DNA from: Bacillota bacterium
Lineage (GTDB): Bacteria; Bacillota; Clostridia; Acetivibrionales; DSM-1351
Assembly (NCBI GenBank): GCA_023392075.1
Contig: JAEVZU010000085.1
Coordinates: 1 to 12,554 of the forward strand
Direction: 5' to 3'
Length of the DNA stretch: 12,554 nt
Part shown: positions 1 to 5,967 of the stretch, in pieces
Position numbering within the stretch: position 1 is the first letter of the stretch
Layout: each line of letters opens with the position of its first letter
Translations under genes and position numbers: made by a program
Notes under the pieces: generated by a model
Told to the model about the DNA's origin: nothing
The model's database searches: none
Seen by the model: the letters and a program-made list of their open reading frames with translations, nothing else

Positions 1-53
1 ACACAAATAGTAATGAAACAAGCGTATGCCTGCCGCTTGATTACTCAAATGCG

Positions 54-77
54 CAAATAAGCCCTTGGGCTTATTTG
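54..77 (-). terminator. Hairpin downstream of the small gntR gene, possible weak terminator
   Basis: Positions 54-64 (CAAATAAGCCC) and 67-77 (GGGCTTATTTG) are perfect inverted repeats separated by two bases. The hairpin lies about 50 bp past the stop codon of the minus-strand gntR gene, where a terminator is expected. Neither strand has a clean T-run after the stem, so termination is inferred from position and stem strength. A second smaller inverted repeat (TGCGAAG 81-87 / CTTCGCA 114-120) lies between it and the gene and is followed by five T on the plus strand. Confidence 0.4.
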
Positions 78-128
78 TTATGCGAAGCGTACGATGTATG
101 CACGAAATGTAAACTTCGCATTTTTCAG

Positions 129-506
129 CTATTCCTCCTCCACATAGAACATGGCTAAAAGTTCTATTAGTTTTTCAAGTGAAATATTGCTCATTCTGCC
201 TATTTCAGCGGCAATTTGCAAATGTTCCTCTGCCTTTTTTTGTTGTTCTTCCTGATAGAAGTCCTTATTTTGTGCAGAAATAAAACTACCGCGCCCGACA
301 GTTGTCTCAATAAAGCCATCTCTTTGCAAATCTTCATAAGCCTTCTGAACAGTAATTACACTGATATGCAAGGATTTTGCCAGAGAGCGCATGGACGGTA
401 TAGGGTTGCCCGTTTTTAACTCTCCACTCATAATCATTGCCTTTATCTGTGTTGTTATTTGCTCATATATGGGTTTACTTGTATTACTGCTGATTATAAT
501 TTCCAT
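129..506 (-). CDS. Small GntR-family transcriptional regulator, YtrA subfamily
   Basis: This 125-residue protein is a DNA-binding regulator made almost only of the GntR winged helix (about residues 10-77). It shows the family pattern PIYEQ, then a turn at SGELKTGNPIPSMRSLA, the recognition helix HISVITVQKAYEDL, and the wing GFIETTVGRGSFIS. The short helical C-terminal part (about 45 residues, Gln/Glu-rich) in place of an effector domain is typical of the YtrA group, whose members often repress ABC transporter operons and themselves. The ATG at 504-506 is preceded only by a weak GGTG-type ribosome binding site. A strong promoter and an operator-like palindrome sit directly upstream. No transporter gene follows within the window; any target operon would lie left of position 1 or elsewhere. 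Subfamily assignment is firm; target genes are unknown. Confidence 0.88.
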   Translation of the reverse strand: MEIIISSNTSKPIYEQITTQIKAMIMSGELKTGNPIPSMRSLAKSLHISVITVQKAYEDLQRDGFIETTVGRGSFISAQNKDFYQEEQQKKAEEHLQIAAEIGRMSNISLEKLIELLAMFYVEEE

Positions 507-525
507 GCACCTATTTCACCGCCAC

Positions 526-554
526 ATAGTGTACTTATTTAATAAGCACACTAT
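526..554. promoter_or_regulatory. YtrA-type operator palindrome upstream of gntR
   Basis: A 29-bp inverted repeat with a single mismatch pair reads AGTGTA (528-533), 13 bp, CACACT (547-552), with the outer AT/AT also pairing. The known B. subtilis YtrA site is AGTGTA-N13-TACACT, so half-sites and spacing agree with one base changed. It overlaps the -10 element of the gntR promoter, so binding should block transcription: likely autorepression. Confidence 0.7.
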
Positions 555-578
555 ATTCTATTAAAGTACATTTGTCAA
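550..578 (-). promoter_or_regulatory. Sigma-A promoter of the small gntR gene
   Basis: On the minus strand TTGACA (578-573) and TATAGT (555-550) are separated by exactly 17 bp. The -35 is perfect and the -10 differs from TATAAT at one position. The operator palindrome starts inside the -10 element. Confidence 0.75.
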
Positions 579-718
579 TAGAAGTAAAGAAAATCACATA
601 TCCATCTGATTGTTGTCTATCTTGTTGCTTCTGATATTCGGTATCTGCTTCCTTATGCACCCTGTGCATTCCGGCAAATCAGCGGTTAAAATTTTACAAT
701 AGTATAATTAGATTCATG

Positions 719-757
719 GCACGGTTCAGAATTTAGTATTCTGCACTGTGCTTTTTT
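719..757 (+). terminator. Intrinsic terminator upstream of the marR promoter
   Basis: GCACGGTTCAGAAT (719-732) pairs with ATTCTGCACTGTGC (738-751) with one G-T wobble and one mismatch, loop TTAGT, followed by six T (752-757). It points along the plus strand, yet no plus-strand gene precedes it in the window. It may insulate the marR operon, or end a short unannotated transcript; a TATAAT sits at 703-708 without a convincing -35. Apart from this, the 580-718 stretch shows nothing recognisable. Confidence 0.75.
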
Positions 758-771
758 GTCCTGGAGATTAG

Positions 772-783
772 TTAGGTACCTAA
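772..783. promoter_or_regulatory. Upstream operator copy TTAGGTACCTAA of the marR promoter
   Basis: A perfect 12-bp palindrome located nine bases before the -35 element. It has the same core as the copy at 827-842, with centres 57 bp apart. Likely bound by the MarR-family protein encoded downstream; two sites flanking the promoter would allow cooperative or looping repression. Confidence 0.6.
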
Positions 784-791
784 AAAAGTTG

Positions 792-820
792 TTGACCTTT
801 GAAAAATCCAATGCTATACT
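792..820 (+). promoter_or_regulatory. Extended -10 sigma-A promoter of the marR-mntR-like operon
   Basis: TTGACC (792-797), 17-bp spacer, TATACT (815-820), with a TG at 812-813 forming an extended -10. Predicted start of transcription is near 827, where the downstream operator begins. Confidence 0.75.
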
Positions 821-826
821 TAAGTA

Positions 827-842
827 AGTTAGGTACCTAACT
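827..842. promoter_or_regulatory. Downstream operator copy AGTTAGGTACCTAACT
   Basis: A perfect 16-bp palindrome beginning at the predicted transcription start and ending 11 bp before the marR ribosome binding site. It contains the same TTAGGTACCTAA core as 772-783. Position fits an operator for autorepression. Confidence 0.65.
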
Positions 843-868
843 ATAATTAACATAAGGAGAGAAATTAT

Positions 869-1444
869 ATGCCAAACATAAATTTAAATGAATTGTATCG
901 TGCTTTACACCGTTTGAATCGTCAGATGCATCGTTCCTATCACCGGGAGGGATATGGAAGAGACGGTATTTATCATGGGCAGGCAAACTTGCTGCTCCTG
1001 ATTTATCAAAATGATGGAGCCAGTCAAAGGGATCTTGCCGAGCAATTGGACGTCCGTCCGTCTTCCATGACTGAGATGCTGACAAAACTGGAGCAGAACA
1101 AGCTTCTTGTTAGAAAACAGGATGATAAAGACCAGCGTATTATGCGTATCTATCTGACTGATGAAGGAAAAACAACGGCAGAGAAAATTGGCGGAAGTAA
1201 AGATGCATCTGCTAAGTCCTTTTTCAGTGCATTAACTGAAGAGGAACAGGAGCAATTACTTATTCTCATAGAAAAGTTGTGTGCAAGCCTGGAAGATGCC
1301 GAAGATTCTCACGAAGCAGAAGTTGGCCATGGTCATTGTTCAGGTCATCATAGAGAGCATTTTCAGGGATCATGCGGTAGAAATGGCATGCAGCACGGTC
1401 AGGGTCACCACAATCATGACGAGCATCACTGGCAGAACAGGTAA
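869..1444 (+). CDS. MarR-family regulator with His/Cys-rich C-terminal tail
   Basis: The 191-residue protein has the MarR winged helix: DGASQRDLAEQLDVRPSSMTEMLTKLEQNKLL followed by a wing with the D-x-R motif (DDKDQRIMRIYLTDEGK), flanked by dimerisation helices. It is about 45 residues longer than a usual MarR (around 145). The extra tail, about residues 146-191, holds 12 His and 2 Cys in clusters such as HGHCSGHH and HHNHDEHH, so it very probably binds metal ions. The N-terminus is also rich in His (14, 21, 25, 36). ATG at 869 follows AAGGAGA with 8-nt spacing. The next gene, an MntR-like protein, lies 61 bp downstream with no terminator between, indicating an operon. Two palindromes around the promoter suggest autorepression. 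The effector is unknown; a transition metal is the best guess. Confidence 0.9.
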   Translation: MPNINLNELYRALHRLNRQMHRSYHREGYGRDGIYHGQANLLLLIYQNDGASQRDLAEQLDVRPSSMTEMLTKLEQNKLLVRKQDDKDQRIMRIYLTDEGKTTAEKIGGSKDASAKSFFSALTEEEQEQLLILIEKLCASLEDAEDSHEAEVGHGHCSGHHREHFQGSCGRNGMQHGQGHHNHDEHHWQNR

Positions 1445-1505
1445 TATCATCACTGAATTAAAGAAGCAACTGAAATAAATGATCAAAAAGAAAGGATGGA
1501 TTTTC

Positions 1506-1871
1506 ATGAGCGAATCGGAAGAAAAATACTTAAGGACTGTTTATACTCTTTCTGAAAAACAAAACGAAATCCGTTCTATTGATGTCGCGGCAATGCTGGG
1601 ATACAGCAAGGCCAGTGTTTCCCGTGCAATGAAGAATCTGAAGCAGAATAATTACATCATTATGAAACCATATGGCCGGATTGCTTTAACTCCGGCGGGA
1701 TATAAAAAAGCTGAAACTATTATACAGCGTGAAGCCATTATCTCGGGGTTTCTGCAGAAGACATTGGGACTTACTGATGAATTGTCTTCAAAATATTCCA
1801 TATATATGGCTCATTTCATTGATCAGGAAACATTGAATAAGATGAGAGCAGGAGTGGTGATAGCATTATAA
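1506..1871 (+). CDS. MntR/DtxR-family regulator with degenerate metal-binding site
   Basis: Starting at ATG 1506, which follows AGGATGG by 6 nt, the protein has 121 residues. An ATG 27 bp upstream is in frame but has no ribosome binding site. It shows the DtxR/MntR winged helix (SEEKYLRTVYTL; IDVAAMLGYSKASVSRAMKNLKQNNYI; a short wing; LTPAGYKKAE) and the start of the dimerisation domain (FLQKTLGL). It lacks the SH3-like third domain, as MntR does, and is about 20 residues shorter than B. subtilis MntR. Aligned from memory to MntR, ligands Asp8, Glu11, His77, Glu99 and Glu102 correspond to Lys, Arg, Glu, Ile and Ala; only His103 is kept (in MAHFIDQET). If right, it cannot sense Mn/Fe in the usual way. 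It is cotranscribed with the His-rich MarR. Family is clear; function unknown. Confidence 0.82.
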   Translation: MSESEEKYLRTVYTLSEKQNEIRSIDVAAMLGYSKASVSRAMKNLKQNNYIIMKPYGRIALTPAGYKKAETIIQREAIISGFLQKTLGLTDELSSKYSIYMAHFIDQETLNKMRAGVVIAL

Positions 1872-1981
1872 AAAAATTACAATGTAACTTACAAGTCGTC
1901 CATTATAGGTTATCCAGAATATTCAACCTTATCTATAATATGGTTATGTAAATAAATTAATAAAAAATATTAAAATTGATA

Positions 1982-1999
1982 TTGACAAATAATTAACAA
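1982..1999. promoter_or_regulatory. Rex operator 1, over the adhE -35
   Basis: TTGACAAATAATTAACAA fits the clostridial Rex pattern TTGTTAA-N4-TTAACAA with two changes in the left half and keeps both outer TTG/CAA. Rex is displaced by NADH, so adhE would be induced when the NADH/NAD ratio rises. Its overlap with the -35 element suits direct blocking of RNA polymerase. Confidence 0.78.
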
Positions 2000-2010
2000 A
2001 GAGCTAAAAT
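1982..2010 (+). promoter_or_regulatory. Sigma-A promoter of adhE
   Basis: TTGACA (1982-1987), 17-bp spacer, TAAAAT (2005-2010). The -35 is perfect and the -10 is one base from consensus. It puts transcription start near 2017, giving a leader of about 150 nt. The first Rex box covers the -35 and part of the spacer. Confidence 0.7.
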
Positions 2011-2023
2011 AATATCATAGATA

Positions 2024-2041
2024 TTGTTAAATAATTAACAC
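2024..2041. promoter_or_regulatory. Rex operator 2, just downstream of the adhE start site
   Basis: TTGTTAAATAATTAACAC matches the Rex consensus at 13 of 14 specified positions if the last two bases are read as AC in place of AA with an intact TTAACA core. Its centre lies 42 bp, four helical turns, from that of operator 1, placing both on the same face of the DNA. Confidence 0.78.
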
Positions 2042-2074
2042 AAACGGCATAACAATTTGAAGTCTAATTTCTGT

Positions 2075-2111
2075 TAAGCCATGCAAGAAAACATTAGTGG
2101 CTTATATTTTT
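2075..2111 (+). promoter_or_regulatory. Hairpin with T-run in the adhE leader, possible attenuator
   Basis: TAAGCCA (2075-2081) pairs with TGGCTTA (2098-2104), loop of about 16 nt, followed by TATTTTT (2105-2111). It lies between the predicted adhE transcription start and the gene, so it could act as a weak terminator or attenuator, or could end read-through from the marR operon upstream. Confidence 0.4.
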
Positions 2112-2119
2112 AAAAGCAA

Positions 2120-2137
2120 TTGTTAAAAAATTAACGA
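2120..2137. promoter_or_regulatory. Rex operator 3, in the adhE leader
   Basis: TTGTTAAAAAATTAACGA keeps a perfect TTGTTAA-N4-TTAAC core with a weakened right end. It lies 17 bp before the ribosome binding site, about 103 bp downstream of the predicted start, where a bound Rex could act as a roadblock. Confidence 0.65.
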
Positions 2138-2167
2138 TAATACAAATTCAAATGGAGGTTGGATATT

Positions 2168-4771
2168 ATGGCGAAGAAGAATTTGATAGTAAACAGCGTT
2201 GATACTCTTTTGGAAAAAATAGCTGAAATCAAACAGGCACAGGAAGTGTTTGCGACATATTCCCAGGAGCAGGTTGACAAGATATTTACGGCTGCCGCAC
2301 TGGCTGCAAACAAAAAAAGAATCCCTCTGGCAAAAATGGCACAGGCTGAAACCGGCATGGGCATTGTAGAAGATAAAGTCATAAAAAATCATTATGCGGC
2401 AGAGTATATTTACAATGCCTATAAGGATACCAGGACCTGCGGCGTTCTTGAAAGAGATGAGGCTTTCGGAGTAACTAAAATTGCTGAACCCTTGGGTGTT
2501 ATAGCAGCAATCGTACCGACCACCAATCCGACTTCAACTGCTATTTTCAAGGCTTTACTGGCTCTTAAAACAAGAAACGGAATCATCTTTTCTCCCCATC
2601 CAAGGGCGAAGAAATCAACAATAGAGGCTGCAAATATCATACTTGAGGCGGCAGTTGCCGCAGGGGCTCCAAAAGGAATCATAGGCTGGATCGATGAGCC
2701 TACCATAGAGCTTTCCGAAAGAGTAATGAAAGAGGCAAATATAATACTGGCTACAGGCGGACCGGGAATGGTTAGGGCGGCATACTCATCAGGAAAACCT
2801 GCCATCGGGGTCGGAGCGGGAAACACACCTGCAATCATTGATGATACCGCCGATATCAAAACTGCCGTAAGCTCAATACTTGTATCAAAAACCTTTGATA
2901 ACGGTATGATATGTGCTTCCGAACAATCAGTAATAGTTTTGGATAAAGTGTATAGTGAAGTTAAAAAGGAGTTCACCGTCAGAGGCGCTTACTTCCTTAA
3001 TAAGGATGAAACTCAGAAGACGAGAGAAGTACTGCTGATAAACGGTGCTCTCAATGCAAAGATAGTTGGTCAGACTGCCCACTCCATTGCCAAATTGGCC
3101 GGTTTTGACGTTCCTGTTGAAACAAAGATACTGGTGGGTGAGGTTGAATCGGTAGAATTGTCGGAAGCTTTTGCACACGAAAAACTATCCCCGGTACTTG
3201 CCATGTATAAGGCCAGGACCTTTGACGAAGCTGTAGCAAAGGCTGAAAAGCTGGTTGCCGACGGAGGGTTCGGCCATACATCCTCATTATATGTTGATGC
3301 GGTCAATGAAAAAGCGAAAATAGACAAATTCTCAGCTGCAATGAAAACCTGCAGAATTCTTGTAAATACCCCATCCTCACATGGTGGAATAGGAGATCTT
3401 TACAACTTCAAACTGGCTCCTTCACTCACTCTTGGCTGCGGCTCATGGGGTGGAAACTCCGTATCTGAAAATGTAGGAGTTAAACACCTTATCAATATTA
3501 AAACTGTTGCTGAAAGGAGAGAAAATATGCTTTGGTTTAGAAGTCCCGAAAAGGTATATTTCAAAAAAGGCTGCCTGGGTGTTGCTTTGAAAGAACTTAA
3601 AGATGTTATGAATAAAAAGAGAGCATTTATTGTTACCGACTCCTTCCTCTTTAATAACGGTTATACAAAGCCTGTTACAGACCTGTTGGATGCCATGGAC
3701 ATCAAGCACCACACCTTCTTTGATGTGGCTCCGGACCCTACGCTTGCATGTGCAAAGCTGGGCGCCGAAGCTATGAGGGAGTTCAAGCCGGATGTGATCA
3801 TTGCTCTCGGCGGCGGCTCTGCAATGGATGCAGGAAAGATAATGTGGACCTTGTACGAGCATCCTGAAGTTGACTTCCAGGATCTGGCCATGAGATTTAT
3901 GGATATCAGAAAAAGAGTATATACATTCCCGAGACTGGGTGAAAAAGCTTACTTTGTGGCAATCCCAACATCAGCAGGTACAGGTTCGGAGGTAACTCCC
4001 TTTGCAGTTATTACTGATGAAGAGACCGGCGTAAAATATCCTCTTGCAGATTACGAATTAATGCCTAAAATGGCTGTAGTTGATGTCGATTTGATGATGA
4101 ACATGCCAAAAGGCTTGACCTCGGCTTCAGGTATTGATGCGCTGACCCATGCGGTTGAAGCATACGCATCCATGCTGGCGACAGATTACACAAATGGCCT
4201 GGCGCTGCAGGCCGTAAAGAATATATTTGCATACCTGCCTTCAGCCTATGAGAACGGTGCAAAAGACCCTGTTGCAAGAGAGAAGATGGCTGATGCCTCA
4301 ACAATGGCCGGTATGGCGTTTGCAAATGCCTTTCTGGGAATCTGCCACTCCATGGCTCACAAGCTGGGTGCCTTCCATCACCTGCCCCATGGTATTGCAA
4401 ATGCACTGCTGATAAATGAGGTCATGAAGTTTAATATTGCGGAAGCACCTGTTAAAATGGGTACCTTCTCACAATACAAATATCCAGAAATATTGAAGAG
4501 ATATGTTGAAATAGCATCTTTTGTTGGTATTAACGGCACAAGTGATGAAGATAAGTTTAACAAGCTGCTTGTAAAAATTGATGAATTAAAAGCAAAGGTC
4601 GGAGTCCCTGCCACAATAAAGGCAGCCGGAGTTGACGAAGCCAAGTTCCTTGAGACCCTTGATGAAATGGTGGAACAGGCCTTTGATGATCAGTGCACAG
4701 GTGCAAATCCAAGATATCCGTTAATGAGCGAATTAAAGGAAATGTATTTAAGGGCTTACTACGGAAAGTAA
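2168..4771 (+). CDS. adhE: Bifunctional acetaldehyde-CoA/alcohol dehydrogenase AdhE
   Basis: AdhE reduces acetyl-CoA to acetaldehyde and then to ethanol with two NADH, regenerating NAD in fermentation; the family forms filaments (spirosomes) in the cytoplasm. At 867 residues it is full length. The N-terminal aldehyde dehydrogenase half has the nucleotide motif GVGAG (214-218) and catalytic Cys249 in NGMICASEQS. The linker NVGVKHLINIKTVAERRENMLW leads to the iron-type alcohol dehydrogenase half, with GGGS (548-551), the signature PTSAGTGSEVTPF (from 600), and iron ligands Asp657, His661, His727 and His741, all present. ATG 2168 is 9 nt after GGAGG; a TTG nine bases earlier is in frame but overlaps the ribosome binding site. 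Three Rex boxes upstream indicate redox control. The gene stands alone, followed by a terminator at 4937. From memory it is very close to the thermophilic cellulolytic clostridial enzyme. Confidence 0.98.
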   Translation: MAKKNLIVNSVDTLLEKIAEIKQAQEVFATYSQEQVDKIFTAAALAANKKRIPLAKMAQAETGMGIVEDKVIKNHYAAEYIYNAYKDTRTCGVLERDEAFGVTKIAEPLGVIAAIVPTTNPTSTAIFKALLALKTRNGIIFSPHPRAKKSTIEAANIILEAAVAAGAPKGIIGWIDEPTIELSERVMKEANIILATGGPGMVRAAYSSGKPAIGVGAGNTPAIIDDTADIKTAVSSILVSKTFDNGMICASEQSVIVLDKVYSEVKKEFTVRGAYFLNKDETQKTREVLLINGALNAKIVGQTAHSIAKLAGFDVPVETKILVGEVESVELSEAFAHEKLSPVLAMYKARTFDEAVAKAEKLVADGGFGHTSSLYVDAVNEKAKIDKFSAAMKTCRILVNTPSSHGGIGDLYNFKLAPSLTLGCGSWGGNSVSENVGVKHLINIKTVAERRENMLWFRSPEKVYFKKGCLGVALKELKDVMNKKRAFIVTDSFLFNNGYTKPVTDLLDAMDIKHHTFFDVAPDPTLACAKLGAEAMREFKPDVIIALGGGSAMDAGKIMWTLYEHPEVDFQDLAMRFMDIRKRVYTFPRLGEKAYFVAIPTSAGTGSEVTPFAVITDEETGVKYPLADYELMPKMAVVDVDLMMNMPKGLTSASGIDALTHAVEAYASMLATDYTNGLALQAVKNIFAYLPSAYENGAKDPVAREKMADASTMAGMAFANAFLGICHSMAHKLGAFHHLPHGIANALLINEVMKFNIAEAPVKMGTFSQYKYPEILKRYVEIASFVGINGTSDEDKFNKLLVKIDELKAKVGVPATIKAAGVDEAKFLETLDEMVEQAFDDQCTGANPRYPLMSELKEMYLRAYYGK

Positions 4772-4788
4772 TTATCGGCCAATATCCG

Positions 4789-4847
4789 TTGGCAGGACAA
4801 TCCTAAATGCTCTCTTCATTGTTGACCCCGTATTTATGTCCTGCCAA
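4789..4847. repeat. 11-bp inverted repeat just after adhE
   Basis: TTGGCAGGACA (4789-4799) and TGTCCTGCCAA (4837-4847) are perfect inverted repeats with a 37-nt loop, beginning 17 bp after the adhE stop. No real T-run follows, so it is probably an mRNA 3'-end stabilising structure or one arm pair of a degenerate repeat element and not a terminator. Confidence 0.6.
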
Positions 4848-4862
4848 TTTCATAATCTCCTG

Positions 4863-4933
4863 GTGGTCTGTAACATCTAAAACGTATATGTCCGCGAGGA
4901 AAATTTTCTCAGGACAAAGATGTTACAGGCCAC
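4863..4933. repeat. Long hairpin element sharing its arm with the eda 3' hairpin
   Basis: The 16-nt arms GTGGTCTGTAACATCT (4863-4878) and AGATGTTACAGGCCAC (4918-4933) pair fully, counting one T-G wobble. Further in, TGTCC (4889-4893) pairs with GGACA (4912-4916). The 14-mer GTAACATCTAAAAC (4870-4883) recurs exactly at 7661-7674, again as the left arm of a hairpin after a gene. This may be a small dispersed repeat. Confidence 0.65.
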
Positions 4934-4936
4934 TTG

Positions 4937-4990
4937 AAAAATAACCGCTTGCAGAGTTTGATTATTCAAACCCGCAGGCGGTTATTTTTA
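4937..4990. terminator. Strong intrinsic terminator after adhE
   Basis: A 12-bp perfect stem (4937-4948 AAAAATAACCGC with 4978-4989 GCGGTTATTTTT) encloses a second hairpin, GTTTGA (4956-4961) with TCAAAC (4966-4971). The T-run is part of the outer stem. The A-run on the left makes it usable from both strands. Confidence 0.85.
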
Positions 4991-5020
4991 CACATAGAGT
5001 TGGATTTTACCGGTTATTTT

Positions 5021-5064
5021 TATAGCATTTATTTCTGTTTTAGAACAGATTAATAAATGCTATA
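5021..5064. repeat. Long inverted repeat at the promoter of the membrane protein gene
   Basis: TATAGCATTTATT (5021-5033) is the exact inverse of AATAAATGCTATA (5052-5064), and inside it TCTGTT pairs with AACAGA around the loop TTAG, with a 2-nt bulge. The right arm runs into the -10 element at 5061-5066, so the repeat could be an operator or a cruciform affecting this promoter; it lacks a terminator T-run. Confidence 0.6.
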
Positions 5065-5066
5065 AT
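5058..5066 (+). promoter_or_regulatory. Extended -10 element for the membrane protein gene
   Basis: TGCTATAAT gives a perfect TATAAT (5061-5066) with an upstream TG. No good -35 is present at 16-18 bp (nearest TTTAGA at 5039-5044). Transcription from about 5073 would leave a 94-nt leader. Confidence 0.5.
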
Positions 5067-5166
5067 ATACAAAATGGCTTTGTTCATGTTAAGGAAATTA
5101 TAGTGTGATCATGAATACAAAAGCAACTTCGTTCATATTAATTTAATAAGGATAATAAACAGATAT

Positions 5167-5967
5167 ATGAAGAAAAAATTTAGTTTCAGAAATGCTAATT
5201 GGGAGAAGATAACCTTTTGGTTTGTATTTTCAACTCTTGTGGTTTCAACGGTATTCTCTCTTATAAATCTTATTTTGTCGCCTTCGGGCGCTGTTCAGCA
5301 CGTGCAATTTCAAAAGCTCAAGAGCGATTATGTCCTCATGATCATCCAATGTATAATGGGTATGATAATTATGTTTCTTCCGTCAATGCTCGAAAGAAGA
5401 TGGAAGATAAACGTGCCCGGCTTCATGCATATTGTTTTTGTTATTTTTCTTTATGCGGCCATATATTTGGGAGAAGTGCGAAGCTTTTACTACCACATAC
5501 CACATTGGGATACCGTATTACATACCTTCAGCGGTGCTATGATAGGTGCGCTGGGGTTTTCAGTCGTCAGACTGTTAAATGATTCTGAAAAAGTGAGCAT
5601 CAATCTAAGTCCTTTGTTTGTTGCCATTTTTGCTTTTTCATTTGCACTGGCTATTGGAGCCCTTTGGGAGATTTACGAATTTTCCTTTGACAAACTTCTG
5701 GGTTTGAACATGCAGAAGTTTGCCTTTGAGGATGGCAGTCTCAGAGTGGGCAGAGATGCTCTGTCGGATACCATGAAGGACTTGATTGTCGACGCCCTGG
5801 GTGCCCTGGGTACAAGTATAATGGGTTATATTTCACTTAAATTTAAAAAGGGCTGGCTTGAAAAGTTTGAGGTAACCCGGTATTTTCCTAAAGAAAATAG
5901 TCAGGATACTTCTCTTTCAGAGCCTTCGGATGATCCAGACCGGAATAATGATGCCGTTTTAAAATAG
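5167..5967 (+). CDS. Six-helix membrane protein, YjdF/DUF2238-like, function unknown
   Basis: This 266-residue integral membrane protein has hydrophobic segments at about 16-37, 55-72, 86-102, 117-137, 150-170 and 206-223, then a charged tail. Conserved-looking polar residues sit at helix ends: WDTVLH (114-119), ALWEIYE (165-171) and DTMKDLIVDALG (201-212). This W-D-x-x-L-H / A-x-W-E / D-T-x-x-D-L-x-x-D-x-x-G arrangement matches what I recall of the YjdF/DUF2238 group, which has no known biochemical role. ATG 5167 is the first start after an in-frame stop; the only ribosome binding site, AAGGA at 5148-5152, is 14 nt away, so translation may be weak. The last 26 codons overlap the convergent gntR gene by 80 bp; that tail (Ser/Asp/Asn-rich) looks like recent 3' read-through. 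No operon partner. Confidence 0.75.
   Translation: MKKKFSFRNANWEKITFWFVFSTLVVSTVFSLINLILSPSGAVQHVQFQKLKSDYVLMIIQCIMGMIIMFLPSMLERRWKINVPGFMHIVFVIFLYAAIYLGEVRSFYYHIPHWDTVLHTFSGAMIGALGFSVVRLLNDSEKVSINLSPLFVAIFAFSFALAIGALWEIYEFSFDKLLGLNMQKFAFEDGSLRVGRDALSDTMKDLIVDALGALGTSIMGYISLKFKKGWLEKFEVTRYFPKENSQDTSLSEPSDDPDRNNDAVLK

Noticed and set aside
837..1085. 82-codon frame antisense to the marR 5' end
   Set aside because: A shadow of the strong MarR frame; no promoter or ribosome binding site on that strand.
1479..1505. ATG 1479 as start of the MntR-like gene
   Set aside because: ATG 1506 has AGGATGG at 6 nt and matches the family N-terminus; the upstream ATG has no ribosome binding site and its extra residues overlap that site.
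2419..2976. 185-codon open frame antisense to adhE
   Set aside because: It lies entirely inside the unmistakable adhE coding sequence, has no ribosome binding site, and its product is low-complexity Ala/Ser/Ile/Pro as expected from the complementary strand.
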